Source: JAQUGA01 sp964521105
Lineage (GTDB): Bacteria; Bacteroidota; Bacteroidia; Bacteroidales; WCHB1-69
Direction of reading: 5' to 3'
DNA length: 27,386 bases
NCBI GenBank assembly: GCA_964521105.1
Contig: CAZFPO010000029.1
Location: forward strand, 1 to 27,386
Both the position numbers and the translations under genes were made by a program. The notes below the pieces were generated by a model that had not been told where the DNA came from, did no database searches, and saw only the letters and a program-made list of their open reading frames with translations. Below, in pieces: positions 1-8,696 of this stretch (its first letter is position 1; each line of letters opens with the position of its first letter).

Positions 1-49
1 TAGAGTTTTAAATGGATTTGATTAATTTAATGTTTTAAAAATATTTAGT

Positions 50-1549
50 ATGAAAAAAAAATTACTATTCGTTTGCTTGTTTTTTATTTTAATCGGATAC
101 ACAAAAGCACAAATAGTGAATGGTAGTATTTTATCCAATGCGGATAATTTAACCGTAGTAAAAGTTTGGGGAACACATTATGAACGAGGATATGCTTATG
201 GATATTTGTGTAGTTCAAAAATCATGTCGGTTTGGAATAACTACATACTCCCAAATTATGGCAGTTACATTCCGCTAGCAAAACAAATTATTGGCAATTC
301 AAATATGTTTTCAATAAATCCTAAATATAAAACGGAAGTAGAAGCAATGCTCGATGGAATTGGAGCTGCTGGGTACGACACTACAGGACTTTCATATTTA
401 GACTTATACGTTGTAAATTTTACAACCGATTTAGAAGGATTCGTTGGAAAAAAATTACCATCACAAAACTGTTCGAGTTTATTAAATTGGGGCAACGCAA
501 CCATCGGAACCGACTTAAATGGCAAATCGGTTATTTGTCATCACTTAGACGCTCCACAGTCGGATACAGCTATTATTAATAATCAAGTATTGGTTATTCA
601 CATTCCATCTGAAATTGATGAACAACCATGGTTTTTAACAGGCACTGCTGGTCAAATGGTAGCTTCGCAAGCAGTAAATAGTCATGGACTTTGTGTGTTT
701 TTAAACACTGTTGACGGTTTTTCGGCAGAATACAATAAACAATACGAGCCAGTTACAATTACTATCCGAAATGCTATTGAAAGTAGAGATTTTAACAACG
801 ATGGAGTAAATAATGTTAATGATATTAGAGCAGCAGTATCAACTAACATTAATGGGTACGCACGTGGTTTTATTATATGTGCCGTTGCTCCATCATCAAA
901 TTTAATCGATAGTTTAATCGGTGGAATTATCGAATTAGCACCTCAACAACCCTACATTACTAATAGAACTATTGATTTTCAAGATTCAATAGTTGGAACA
1001 AATTTATATGCAGCCAATTCAATGATAAAGAGAAATAATGCATACGATTTTTGTTCCAGATATAATGATGTTAAAAACGAAATGAACGCTAATTATAACG
1101 GGCAAAATATTGGCTCTCAAGACAATTGGAATATTATGAAAAATTTTTCAACTCAAAACACAAATTTGCAAATGATACAAGTAATTCCCGAAAATAATAT
1201 TTTAAAAATTTCGGTAAGAGACTCAGAACACTTAGCATATCAGAAAGAACCACTAATTTTTGATATAAGCCAATTTTTTATTCCAACGAATATCATTGAA
1301 CAAAAGAAATCAACCGATATAGAACTATCCGTTTTTCCAAATCCAGTTATTGATAAAGCAAATGTAGTCTTTAATAATTTTGTGGGGATTTCGGAAATTG
1401 AATTATATGACGAAACAGGGAATTTAATTTTATCAATTAATTTTTCCAAGAAAACAGTTATCGACCTTTCCAATTTACCAAAAGGTGTTTTTATTTTAAA
1501 AGTAAAAACAAACGTTATGAATTATTATCAAAAGCTAATTAAACTATAA
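50..1549 (+). CDS. Secreted C45-like acyltransferase/hydrolase with T9SS sorting domain
   Basis: The 499-residue product starts with a signal peptide (about residues 1-20, ending KAQ). The core resembles the peptidase C45 / acyl-CoA:6-aminopenicillanate acyltransferase family, whose members are N-terminal-nucleophile enzymes cutting or transferring amide-linked acyl groups. The likely nucleophile is Cys141 in QNCSSLLNWGN; family members expose it by self-cleavage. Residues 247-259 (DFNNDGVNNVNDI) look like a calcium-binding dockerin/EF-hand loop inside the catalytic region. The last ~75 residues (FPNPVIDKANV to the end) form a type A T9SS C-terminal sorting domain, so the enzyme is probably exported across the outer membrane. 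The ATG at 50 precedes a clean signal peptide. The gene converges on comM with only 5 bases between the stop codons. The substrate cannot be read from sequence. Confidence 0.78.
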   Translation: MKKKLLFVCLFFILIGYTKAQIVNGSILSNADNLTVVKVWGTHYERGYAYGYLCSSKIMSVWNNYILPNYGSYIPLAKQIIGNSNMFSINPKYKTEVEAMLDGIGAAGYDTTGLSYLDLYVVNFTTDLEGFVGKKLPSQNCSSLLNWGNATIGTDLNGKSVICHHLDAPQSDTAIINNQVLVIHIPSEIDEQPWFLTGTAGQMVASQAVNSHGLCVFLNTVDGFSAEYNKQYEPVTITIRNAIESRDFNNDGVNNVNDIRAAVSTNINGYARGFIICAVAPSSNLIDSLIGGIIELAPQQPYITNRTIDFQDSIVGTNLYAANSMIKRNNAYDFCSRYNDVKNEMNANYNGQNIGSQDNWNIMKNFSTQNTNLQMIQVIPENNILKISVRDSEHLAYQKEPLIFDISQFFIPTNIIEQKKSTDIELSVFPNPVIDKANVVFNNFVGISEIELYDETGNLILSINFSKKTVIDLSNLPKGVFILKVKTNVMNYYQKLIKL

Positions 1550-1554
1550 TTTAT

Positions 1555-3093
1555 TTACTTACCCCAATTATCTCTGTCCAAACTACGATAATGAATAGCT
1601 TCGGCAAGATGACCATTTTCGATATCAATCGAACCATCAAGGTCGGCTATAGTGCGAGCAACTTTTAAAATTCGATCGAAAGCACGAGCCGATAAACCGA
1701 GTTTTTCCATAGCATTTTTAAGCAAAGTAGTTCCTGATTCAGATATTTGACAATGTTCACGCAACATTTTTGAAGTCATTTGAGCATTGTTATAGACACC
1801 TTTTTGATTTTTAAATCTTTCTTCTTGAATTTTACGAGCTTTAATTACCCGTTTACGAACTTCTGAGCTTTTTTCGCCACTAGCTTTACTGGAAAGTTCG
1901 GTAAAATTTACAGGCACCACCTCCACATGAATATCAATTCTATCCATCAACGGACCAGAAATTTTATTGATATATTTTTGAACAACTCCGGGCATACAAG
2001 TACATTCCGTTTCGGGATGATTATAATAACCACAAGGGCATGGATTCATGGCAGCCACAAACATAAACGAAGCAGGATATTCAACGGTTAATTTTGAACG
2101 AGCAATAGTTACTTTGCGGTCTTCAAGTGGTTGACGCATCACTTCCAAAACTTGACGTTTAAACTCAGGTAGTTCGTCTAAAAATAAAACACCATTATGT
2201 GATAATGATATTTCGCCAGGTTGAGGATTTGAGCCTCCACCCACTAAAGCCACATCGGAAATAGTATGATGTGGCGAACGAAAAGGACGAACAGATATTA
2301 AAGAGTTACTTCTAAGAAGTTTACCTGCAACCGAATGTATTTTAGTAGTTTCGAGCGATTCGTGCAACGTTAAAGGAGGTAAAATTGATGGCAAACGCTT
2401 AGCCAACATTGTTTTTCCTGACCCAGGTGGTCCAATTAAAATTACATTATGTCCACCAGCAGCGGCAATTTCGAGCGAACGTTTAATGTTTTCTTGCCCT
2501 TTAACATCAGAAAAATCGAACTCATATTCAGAAATCCCTGATGCAAATTCTGCTTCAATATCCACTATTGTTGGCTCTAAAATTAAGTTACCATTAAAGT
2601 AATCAATCACTTGTTTAATAGAATCTACTCCATAAACCTCAATATCGTTAACTATAGCTGCTTCCTTTGCATTTTGCGAGGGCACGATTAAGCCTTTAAA
2701 TCCTTTATCGCGAGCTTCGATGGCAATAGGTAAAATACCTTTAATTGGCTGCAAACTTCCGTCTAGCGAAAGCTCTCCCATAATAATAAAATCTTCAATT
2801 CCATCAGATTTGATTTGTTCAGAAGCGGCTAATATCCCAACTGCAATGGTTAAATCGTAAGAAGCTCCCTCTTTTTTAATATCAGCAGGAGCCATATTTA
2901 TTACCACTTTTTTACCGGGTATCTTGTAGTCGTTGTATTTAAGGGCTGAATCTATTCGTTGTTGACTCTCTTTAACTGCACTATCGGGCAATCCAACCAA
3001 ATGAAAATTAACTCCTTTTTCAATACTTACTTCAACGGTAATTGGAATTGCTTTAATTCCATAAATTGCACAACCATAAGTCTTTACCAACAT
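1555..3093 (-). CDS. comM: YifB/ComM family Mg-chelatase-like AAA+ ATPase
   Basis: The 512-residue product matches the usual length of YifB/ComM proteins. The N-terminal Lon-protease-like fold covers about residues 1-170. A Mg-chelatase AAA+ core follows, with Walker A GPPGSGKT at 221-228, Walker B GVLFLDELPEF, and the cysteine-rich stretch NPCPCGYYNHPETECTC typical of the family. The C-terminal helical domain carries LSARAFDRILKVARTIADL. Known relatives (Haemophilus, Vibrio ComM) are branch-migration helicases that help integrate foreign DNA during transformation; this role is transferred from the family. It starts with ATG 10 bases after the gldB stop, so the two are probably cotranscribed. 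All motifs are intact. Confidence 0.93.
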   Translation of the reverse strand: MLVKTYGCAIYGIKAIPITVEVSIEKGVNFHLVGLPDSAVKESQQRIDSALKYNDYKIPGKKVVINMAPADIKKEGASYDLTIAVGILAASEQIKSDGIEDFIIMGELSLDGSLQPIKGILPIAIEARDKGFKGLIVPSQNAKEAAIVNDIEVYGVDSIKQVIDYFNGNLILEPTIVDIEAEFASGISEYEFDFSDVKGQENIKRSLEIAAAGGHNVILIGPPGSGKTMLAKRLPSILPPLTLHESLETTKIHSVAGKLLRSNSLISVRPFRSPHHTISDVALVGGGSNPQPGEISLSHNGVLFLDELPEFKRQVLEVMRQPLEDRKVTIARSKLTVEYPASFMFVAAMNPCPCGYYNHPETECTCMPGVVQKYINKISGPLMDRIDIHVEVVPVNFTELSSKASGEKSSEVRKRVIKARKIQEERFKNQKGVYNNAQMTSKMLREHCQISESGTTLLKNAMEKLGLSARAFDRILKVARTIADLDGSIDIENGHLAEAIHYRSLDRDNWGK

Positions 3094-3103
3094 ATTTTAT
3101 AAT

Positions 3104-4138
3104 TTACTTTTTAGATGGCTTATATTTTGATTTTTCGAGTATGCCTCTATTATTTCCATCTTTCATCAAATCAGAAAGTTGCACCTCATTGTTATTCATG
3201 TATGAGCGAACAATTTGCCAACCAACCCATGTTCCAATTCGTCCGGGTGATTCTTTTGCAAAAACAGAGGTAAACGGAGCATCATTTATAAATTTCACAA
3301 TAGCCCTATTATCTTTTGAATAAAGCAACTTGTTTTCAATCAAATACGACCAAATGTTTCCCTCATTTGCCTGAGCCCATTCGATTTTTTCGTTAGGATA
3401 ACCAATTATTAAACTATCGGGCAAATCGGGCATCATACATTCGGTAAAATATAGTTTTTTGCCTTCAAAAATCATGTAATCCAATAGGTTTATGCACGTT
3501 TTTGAGTCGGGCAAATGGCGATAAGAAATTTCTTTAAAACAATCGGGTATAATAAATTCGGGTTTATAATGAAACGAAACATATTTTGGAATTCCCAACT
3601 GGTCGTAATACTTACTATTTGTTCCCAGATACATGTCTAATGCAACAATAAGCAACGAGTCCATATATTTTATGGGAAGTTCGTAATCAAAACCAGAAAC
3701 ATACGTATAAATATTGGGAACTTGAATATTGGGATAATACAATTTATAATACGACATCGATTCGTGAATATTTTTTGTGAATTCATTTAAATCGGGGAAA
3801 ACTTTTTGAGTTTGTTGATAAACTTCTCTAATTAGCGGGTCGTTAATATAATCCCACAATTGCTTTTGATTACGCACATCATTTAAATCGCCTTCTAAAA
3901 AAAATGGATATTTTTTTTGAACAGCCAATAAATCCTCTAAAAAGAACTCTTTTCTGACTTTAAATAAATCTTGTTCATATCGTTGAACCGAAATTTTAAT
4001 TTTTTCTTGAACCTCTTTCAATTCAGATTTTTTAAGTGAATGCTTTTTATCCTTATCTCTGTTGCACGAGTTACACGAGTTAAATAGAATAATTGATAAA
4101 AAAAATGCAATAACTGTTATTCCAAATCTTTTAATCAT
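3104..4138 (-). CDS. gldB: Gliding motility / T9SS-associated lipoprotein GldB
   Basis: The 344-residue product has a lipoprotein signal ending LFNSC, so Cys22 is the likely lipidated residue, followed by a charged linker. The body resembles GldB of Bacteroidota: an early VQRYEQDLFKV segment, the middle SFHYKPEFIIPDCFKEISYR region, and a C-terminal GRIGTWVGWQIVRSYM segment, recalling DUF2268-type zincin-like folds. In Flavobacterium, GldB is needed for gliding and type IX secretion, although many non-gliding Bacteroidota keep it. Its presence fits the sorting domains of two other proteins here. It is first in a two-gene unit with comM and diverges from the outer-membrane protein at 4345. Start chosen because the ATG gives a complete lipoprotein signal. 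Confidence 0.85.
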   Translation of the reverse strand: MIKRFGITVIAFFLSIILFNSCNSCNRDKDKKHSLKKSELKEVQEKIKISVQRYEQDLFKVRKEFFLEDLLAVQKKYPFFLEGDLNDVRNQKQLWDYINDPLIREVYQQTQKVFPDLNEFTKNIHESMSYYKLYYPNIQVPNIYTYVSGFDYELPIKYMDSLLIVALDMYLGTNSKYYDQLGIPKYVSFHYKPEFIIPDCFKEISYRHLPDSKTCINLLDYMIFEGKKLYFTECMMPDLPDSLIIGYPNEKIEWAQANEGNIWSYLIENKLLYSKDNRAIVKFINDAPFTSVFAKESPGRIGTWVGWQIVRSYMNNNEVQLSDLMKDGNNRGILEKSKYKPSKK

Positions 4139-4256
4139 ATTTGCGTTTTATTTTTTAATAATACAATAATTTACAAACTTACCTATTTTTTTCAAACTTT
4201 ATACTTTCAATTATTGTTTTAAAACTAACTTAAATATTTTTTAGAATTAGTTTTTA

Positions 4257-4299
4257 ATTTTACATGGTGTAAAATATAAAAAAGAAAAAAGTATCTTTG
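4257..4299 (+). promoter_or_regulatory. Promoter with upstream inverted repeat for the OM beta-barrel gene
   Basis: A Bacteroidota-type -7 element TATCTTTG lies at 4292-4299, 45 bases before the ATG. About 17-35 bases upstream sits a perfect inverted repeat, ATTTTACA (4257-4264) and TGTAAAAT (4268-4275), separated by TGG. It occupies the place of the -33 element, which otherwise lacks a good TTTG match. The repeat could be an operator. The boxes are seen directly; the regulatory role is inferred. Confidence 0.5.
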
Positions 4300-4344
4300 C
4301 AATTAGAAACATTTAATAAATAGTAACACCAAAAAAATAATTAT

Positions 4345-5055
4345 ATGAAAAAATTTACAGCAATTATTAGTTTTATATTTGTTTTTATCGGTTCAATAAT
4401 TTCGCAGGACGACTCAAAAAGCTTTATTTTAAGTTTAAAGTTTGCACCATCAATTGACTTTTTGCAACCTAACACTAAAGATTATAAAAGCGACGGTGCA
4501 TTACTGAAATACACTTATGGCTTAATTGGTGATATAAATATTGGTGGTTCGGGACACTACTTTTTAAATATTGGGCTGCAATTTAAAAACACAGGTGGCA
4601 AACTTAGATACGACGATAGGGTTATAATTGGAACAAACACAATAGCAGAAGATGTAGAAACTAGTAGAAGATACAAGTTGAATTATGTTAGTATACCATT
4701 GGCTTTCAAATTAAAAACATCACAATTTGGAAGAATGACATATTTTGGTCTTTTTGGTATAGATAATAGTATTCGAGTAAAAGCCATAGCTGATGACGAA
4801 TACAAACTTCAAAATTCCAACACGGTTAATGTTAAAAACATAAATATTAATAAAAAAGTATCTCTTTTTAAAGAATCCATCATCATTGGTGCAGGCGCCG
4901 AATACACCATTAGCGGAAATACAAAAGCTTATGCAGGACTTGTATTCTATAATGGCTTTACCGATGTTTTGACTGGTTTAAATGGTAAAAATACTGAGAC
5001 TAAAGAAAATGCGTTGAATAAATCAATAGAATTAATGATTGGAATTTCTTTCTAA
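4345..5055 (+). CDS. Outer-membrane beta-barrel protein (PorT-like class)
   Basis: The 236-residue product has a signal peptide (MKKFTAIISFIFVFIGSIISQ, cleaved near residue 20). Alternating hydrophobic and polar strands follow, with glycines and aromatics at strand ends (SGHYFLNIGLQFKNTG, YKLNYVSIPLAFKLK, IIIGAGAEYTISGNTKAYAG). The protein ends in LMIGISF, with a terminal phenylalanine as in many outer-membrane barrels. Size and pattern fit the small eight-stranded outer-membrane-protein beta-barrel group common in Bacteroidota. A specific role is not readable. It has its own promoter with a possible operator and is followed by a hairpin plus T-run, so it is probably monocistronic. Confidence 0.75.
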   Translation: MKKFTAIISFIFVFIGSIISQDDSKSFILSLKFAPSIDFLQPNTKDYKSDGALLKYTYGLIGDINIGGSGHYFLNIGLQFKNTGGKLRYDDRVIIGTNTIAEDVETSRRYKLNYVSIPLAFKLKTSQFGRMTYFGLFGIDNSIRVKAIADDEYKLQNSNTVNVKNININKKVSLFKESIIIGAGAEYTISGNTKAYAGLVFYNGFTDVLTGLNGKNTETKENALNKSIELMIGISF

Positions 5056-5076
5056 TCGTAAAAATAAATAATTTTG
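5045..5076 (+). promoter_or_regulatory. Candidate nadE promoter inside the 3' end of the upstream gene
   Basis: TAATTTTG at 5069-5076 matches the -7 consensus TAnnTTTG. A near-match to the -33 element (TTTC, 5045-5048) lies 20 bases upstream, the usual spacing. Transcription would begin at about 5081-5083, the first bases of the hairpin at 5081-5106. Prediction from motif and spacing only. Confidence 0.4.
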
Positions 5077-5080
5077 TAAA

Positions 5081-5115
5081 GGATTATTGAGATATCTTAA
5101 TAATCCTTTTTCTTT
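5081..5115 (+). terminator. Rho-independent terminator or nadE leader hairpin
   Basis: GGATTATT (5081-5088) and AATAATCC (5099-5106) form a perfect 8-bp stem around a 10-base loop that contains the palindrome GATATC. A T-rich run follows (5107-5115). It stands 25 bases after the stop of the OM protein and 20 bases before the nadE ATG. It looks like the terminator of the upstream gene, but by position it could also fold at the 5' end of the nadE message. Confidence 0.75.
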
Positions 5116-5134
5116 TACTAAATCAACATTCATA

Positions 5135-6721
5135 ATGAAAATAGCCATAGTTCAGTCATCGTATAAAAAAAGTGATATTTTACATAACACAAAAAAAATT
5201 GTATTATCAATTTCAAAAGCAATCGAAGAAAACTCGAAATTGATTTTTTTTCCGGAACTTTCAATTACAGGTGGATATGTAGGTAGTATAGCTAAATATA
5301 GCTGGTTTAAAACCAATTTAATGGATAGTTTTGAACAAATTTCAAAGCTTTCAGAAAACATTACCATAGTTATTGGCTCATATTATCCATTTGAGGATAA
5401 ATTTTTAAACGCTATGTTAGTTTTCCAAAAAGGCAAATTGGAAAAAATAATTCCGAAACAAAATATTTTTGGCTTATCAAGTTCCGAAAATTCTTCATAT
5501 ATAATCGATAAAAAAATAAGTGATGAACAACCCACTTTTGTATTAGAAAAGTTGTGCTTTTCGGTTTCATTTTTTGATGATATTAAAAATGGATACATTT
5601 CTACTTATAATAAAATTAGCGAATTTGCACTGATAAGTGATCATACTCCTTTCGATTTTGGACTCAGAAATGAACGGCATAAACAAATCAGCAATTTTGC
5701 AAAAAATACAAATTCGAAGGTAATTTTTAGCAATCAAACGGGAGCTCATGTGCATCAAATATTTGATGGAGGATCGCTTATAACAAACAATAAGGGACAA
5801 ATTTGTTTTGAATTCCCATTGTTTAAAGAGGATATTCAGTATTTTGATACAAGTACAATATTTGAAGAAGAAATAAAAGTAATAAATTATCCAAAAGCCG
5901 AATTAGTTTATCAAGCCCTTATTGTAGGTATTAAAGAATATTTTGCTCAAAATGGAAAAACAAAAGCAGTTATTGGATTATCTGGTGGTATCGACTCGGC
6001 ATTAGTGGCAACATTATGTGTAAAAGCATTAGGAGCAAAAAATGTACATGGCATATTATTACCCTCAATGTATTCGACAAATCACTCTGTTGATGATGCT
6101 AAAAAACTATCCGAAAATCTTCAAATAACTTACGATATTGTTCCAATTAAAGATGGATATGACTCACTAATGAAAAGTTTGAGTCCGATTTTTCATGGTA
6201 AGGATTTCGACATAACCGAAGAAAATCTTCAAGCACGACTAAGAGCTGTAATTTTAATGTCGTATTCAAATAAGCATGGGCATTTATTAGTTAATACTTC
6301 AAATAAAAGTGAGGCTGCAGCTGGTTATGGTACTATGTATGGCGATTTGTGTGGAGGCTTAGCGGTTATTGGCGACTTATATAAAAACGAAGTGTATGAT
6401 GTAGCAAAATGGATTAACCGAAATTCCGAAATTATTCCGAAAAGCTCCATCGAAAAAGCTCCATCAGCCGAATTACGCCCTGGTCAAAAAGATTCCGATT
6501 CATTACCAGATTATGATATTTTAGACAAAATTGTTTTTGCTCACTTAGAAGAATTCAAAACTGCAGAAGAATTAATTGCCATGGGATTTGATAAAAAAAC
6601 TGTTGAAAAGATTTTAACATTGATTAGGATTAACGAATATAAGCGCTTTCAATGTCCACCATGTATAAGAATTTCAAAAAATGCTTTTGGAATAGATAGG
6701 CACGTACCATTGGTTTGGTAA
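5135..6721 (+). CDS. nadE: NAD+ synthase with N-terminal nitrilase-like domain lacking the catalytic Cys
   Basis: I start at the ATG at 5135 (528 residues), because KIAIVQSSY is the normal first strand of the nitrilase fold; an upstream in-frame start at 5087 would lie in the hairpin. The C-terminal synthetase domain is complete: PP-loop SGGIDS at 283-288, then NTSNKSEAAAGYGTMYGD and the RPGQKDSDSLPDYDILD region. It should amidate deamido-NAD in the last step of NAD synthesis. The N-terminal domain should release ammonia from glutamine with a Glu-Lys-Cys triad. Glu41 (FPELSITGG) and Lys108 (IIPKQN) are present, but where relatives have ICEDxW this protein reads SFFDDI, putting Phe147 at the Cys position. 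The nearest cysteine is Cys141, six residues away. The glutaminase is therefore probably inactive and the enzyme may use free ammonia. Confidence 0.9.
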   Translation: MKIAIVQSSYKKSDILHNTKKIVLSISKAIEENSKLIFFPELSITGGYVGSIAKYSWFKTNLMDSFEQISKLSENITIVIGSYYPFEDKFLNAMLVFQKGKLEKIIPKQNIFGLSSSENSSYIIDKKISDEQPTFVLEKLCFSVSFFDDIKNGYISTYNKISEFALISDHTPFDFGLRNERHKQISNFAKNTNSKVIFSNQTGAHVHQIFDGGSLITNNKGQICFEFPLFKEDIQYFDTSTIFEEEIKVINYPKAELVYQALIVGIKEYFAQNGKTKAVIGLSGGIDSALVATLCVKALGAKNVHGILLPSMYSTNHSVDDAKKLSENLQITYDIVPIKDGYDSLMKSLSPIFHGKDFDITEENLQARLRAVILMSYSNKHGHLLVNTSNKSEAAAGYGTMYGDLCGGLAVIGDLYKNEVYDVAKWINRNSEIIPKSSIEKAPSAELRPGQKDSDSLPDYDILDKIVFAHLEEFKTAEELIAMGFDKKTVEKILTLIRINEYKRFQCPPCIRISKNAFGIDRHVPLVW

Positions 6722-6729
6722 AAATAGTT

Positions 6730-7968
6730 TTATTCGTAACGTAGTGCTTCAATTGGGTCTAACTTTGCTGCTTTAGAAGCGGGGTAATATCCCGATGCCA
6801 CACCAACAATAAAACATAATACTACACCGAGTATAATCCAAGCCCAAGGAATAATAAATGTTGTACCAATAAATAATGAAACTAAATTGCCAACAATAAT
6901 TCCGAATACGATTCCTACAATACCACCAATTTGACCAATTACAATTGATTCCACCAAAAATTGGATTTTAATTGTTTTGCTAGTCGCTCCAATTGCTTTA
7001 CGAGTACCAATTTCGCGAGTACGTTCCGAAACCGAAACGAGCATAATATTCATTAATCCTATGGCTGCACCTAAAAGAGTAATTAACCCAATAAATGAGG
7101 CTGCAAGAGCTACAAACTTTAATTGGTCGGATAACATATTTGACAAGTTGTCGCTTTTAACAATCATAAAATTGTCTTTTTCCCAAACTTGCAATCGTCT
7201 AATTACACGAAACAAGCCGGTAGACTCTTGAATACATCTTTCGAGCAGATTGGCATCATTAACCATTACACTAATATTAAAAGAAACATTAGATTTTGGA
7301 AAATTGTGCCTTGCATTGTTAATAGGAATAAAACAATTTTTATCGCCCGAAAAACCAAAGCTTGACCCTTTTGATGCTAAAACACCAACAATCCTATACC
7401 GAATTGAACCAATTAAAATTTCTTTATCTATGGGAGTTTCATTATGTTTAAAAATACTTTTGGCAACATCTTTACCAATCATAACTACATAATCGCCTCC
7501 ATAAGCTTCATCTTGAGTTAAACCCCTTCCCATTTCGATGGTGTTTCCCGAATTGGTCATATAATTTTCATCAACCCCAAGAATTCCAATATTAGGATTT
7601 GTTTTTTCGGAAGCAAATTTAACGGTTGCTGTATTTGTTGCAAAATAACTCAACGACACGGATGCCGGAAAATCGAATCTTTTTTTAAATTGCAATGCTT
7701 CGTCAAAAGAAATTTCTTTCATTTCAACCCTGTCGTGCCTACCACCACCCATACCTCCCATTTCGCGATTTCGGATAGTAAAAGTATTGGCTCCCATAAA
7801 CGAAAAATTTGACTGAATAGAACTTTCAATAGCATCTAAAGCAGTTAAAATACCTACAAGGGCAGTAATTCCAAAAGCGATAATTAAAATGGTTAAAACT
7901 GTCCGAGTCATGTGACTGCGGATAGATTGTAAGGCAATTAAAATATTTTCAATTAAAACTTGTTTCAC
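6730..7968 (-). CDS. MacB/FtsX-type ABC transporter permease
   Basis: The product (about 412 residues) has the MacB permease layout: one N-terminal membrane helix (TRTVLTILIIAFGITALVGIL), a large extracytoplasmic domain with a GMGGGRHDR segment, and three C-terminal helices of the FtsX domain. The family signature SERTREIGTRKAIGA follows the second helix, and the protein ends YYPASKAAKLDPIEALRYE. Such permeases pair with an ATPase and work in export or lipoprotein and envelope mechanics; no ATPase gene is present here. No ATG is available near the N-terminus. I prefer the GTG at 7968, 14 bases after the upp stop; a TTG at 8004 would add 12 residues and overlap upp. It converges on nadE with an 8-base gap. 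Confidence 0.87.
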   Translation of the reverse strand: MKQVLIENILIALQSIRSHMTRTVLTILIIAFGITALVGILTALDAIESSIQSNFSFMGANTFTIRNREMGGMGGGRHDRVEMKEISFDEALQFKKRFDFPASVSLSYFATNTATVKFASEKTNPNIGILGVDENYMTNSGNTIEMGRGLTQDEAYGGDYVVMIGKDVAKSIFKHNETPIDKEILIGSIRYRIVGVLASKGSSFGFSGDKNCFIPINNARHNFPKSNVSFNISVMVNDANLLERCIQESTGLFRVIRRLQVWEKDNFMIVKSDNLSNMLSDQLKFVALAASFIGLITLLGAAIGLMNIMLVSVSERTREIGTRKAIGATSKTIKIQFLVESIVIGQIGGIVGIVFGIIVGNLVSLFIGTTFIIPWAWIILGVVLCFIVGVASGYYPASKAAKLDPIEALRYE

Positions 7969-7981
7969 AAAAAAATTGAAT

Positions 7982-8647
7982 TTAATCGTTAGATTTTGAG
8001 CCAAAAGCTAAATCGCCAGCATCGCCTAAACCTGGAACAATATACGCTTGTGCCGTAAGTTCCTCGTCGATTGCAGCAGTCCACAATGTGTAGGGAATAC
8101 CTCTCATGTATCTTTTTACATATTCAATACCTTGCGAGCTTGCAATGGCACTCACAATATGGACATGTTTTGGTTTTCCATTATTAGCGATAATTTCTTT
8201 TAATGTTAGCACCATCGATTGCCCGGTAGCTAACATTGGATCGATTAAAATAAAAATTCTATCTTCGAGAGAAGGACTTGATAAATAGTCGATTTTTATT
8301 TCAAAACTGCCATCGCTATAATGACGGCGAAAAGCGGAAATAAATGCGTTATCTGCACTATCAAAATAATTTAAGAAACCTTGATGTAAAGGCAATCCTG
8401 CTCTTAAAATTGTACCTAAAACTGGTTGTTCGGAAATGACTGACACTTCTGCTTCGCCAAGAGGTGTAATTACATTTGCAGTTTTATACGGAAATGTTTT
8501 ACTAATTTCATAAGCGAAAATTTCACCTAAACGTTCCATATTTCTACGAAAACGCATCCTATCGCTTTGCATTTCCACACTTCTAATTTCGGAAATAAAG
8601 GAATTTAAGAGCGTATTATTTAAACCCAAATTTTTCACCATAGCCAT
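7982..8647 (-). CDS. upp: Uracil phosphoribosyltransferase
   Basis: The 221-residue product is a uracil phosphoribosyltransferase, which makes UMP from uracil and PRPP in pyrimidine salvage. The PRPP-binding loop is ILIDPMLATGQSM, and the uracil-binding C-terminal segment is YIVPGLGDAGDLAFG. An earlier GTILRAGLPLHQGF segment matches the conserved core. Length is close to the family norm. Two starts are possible (ATG at 8647 or two codons in); I keep the first. The gene follows the surface-modification cluster on the same strand after a 49-base gap and is followed by the permease. The link to either neighbour is probably only positional. Confidence 0.95.
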   Translation of the reverse strand: MAMVKNLGLNNTLLNSFISEIRSVEMQSDRMRFRRNMERLGEIFAYEISKTFPYKTANVITPLGEAEVSVISEQPVLGTILRAGLPLHQGFLNYFDSADNAFISAFRRHYSDGSFEIKIDYLSSPSLEDRIFILIDPMLATGQSMVLTLKEIIANNGKPKHVHIVSAIASSQGIEYVKRYMRGIPYTLWTAAIDEELTAQAYIVPGLGDAGDLAFGSKSND

Positions 8648-8696
8648 TTAATTTATTTATGTTCAAAAGTAGCAAAATATGATTTCATTTCAACGA

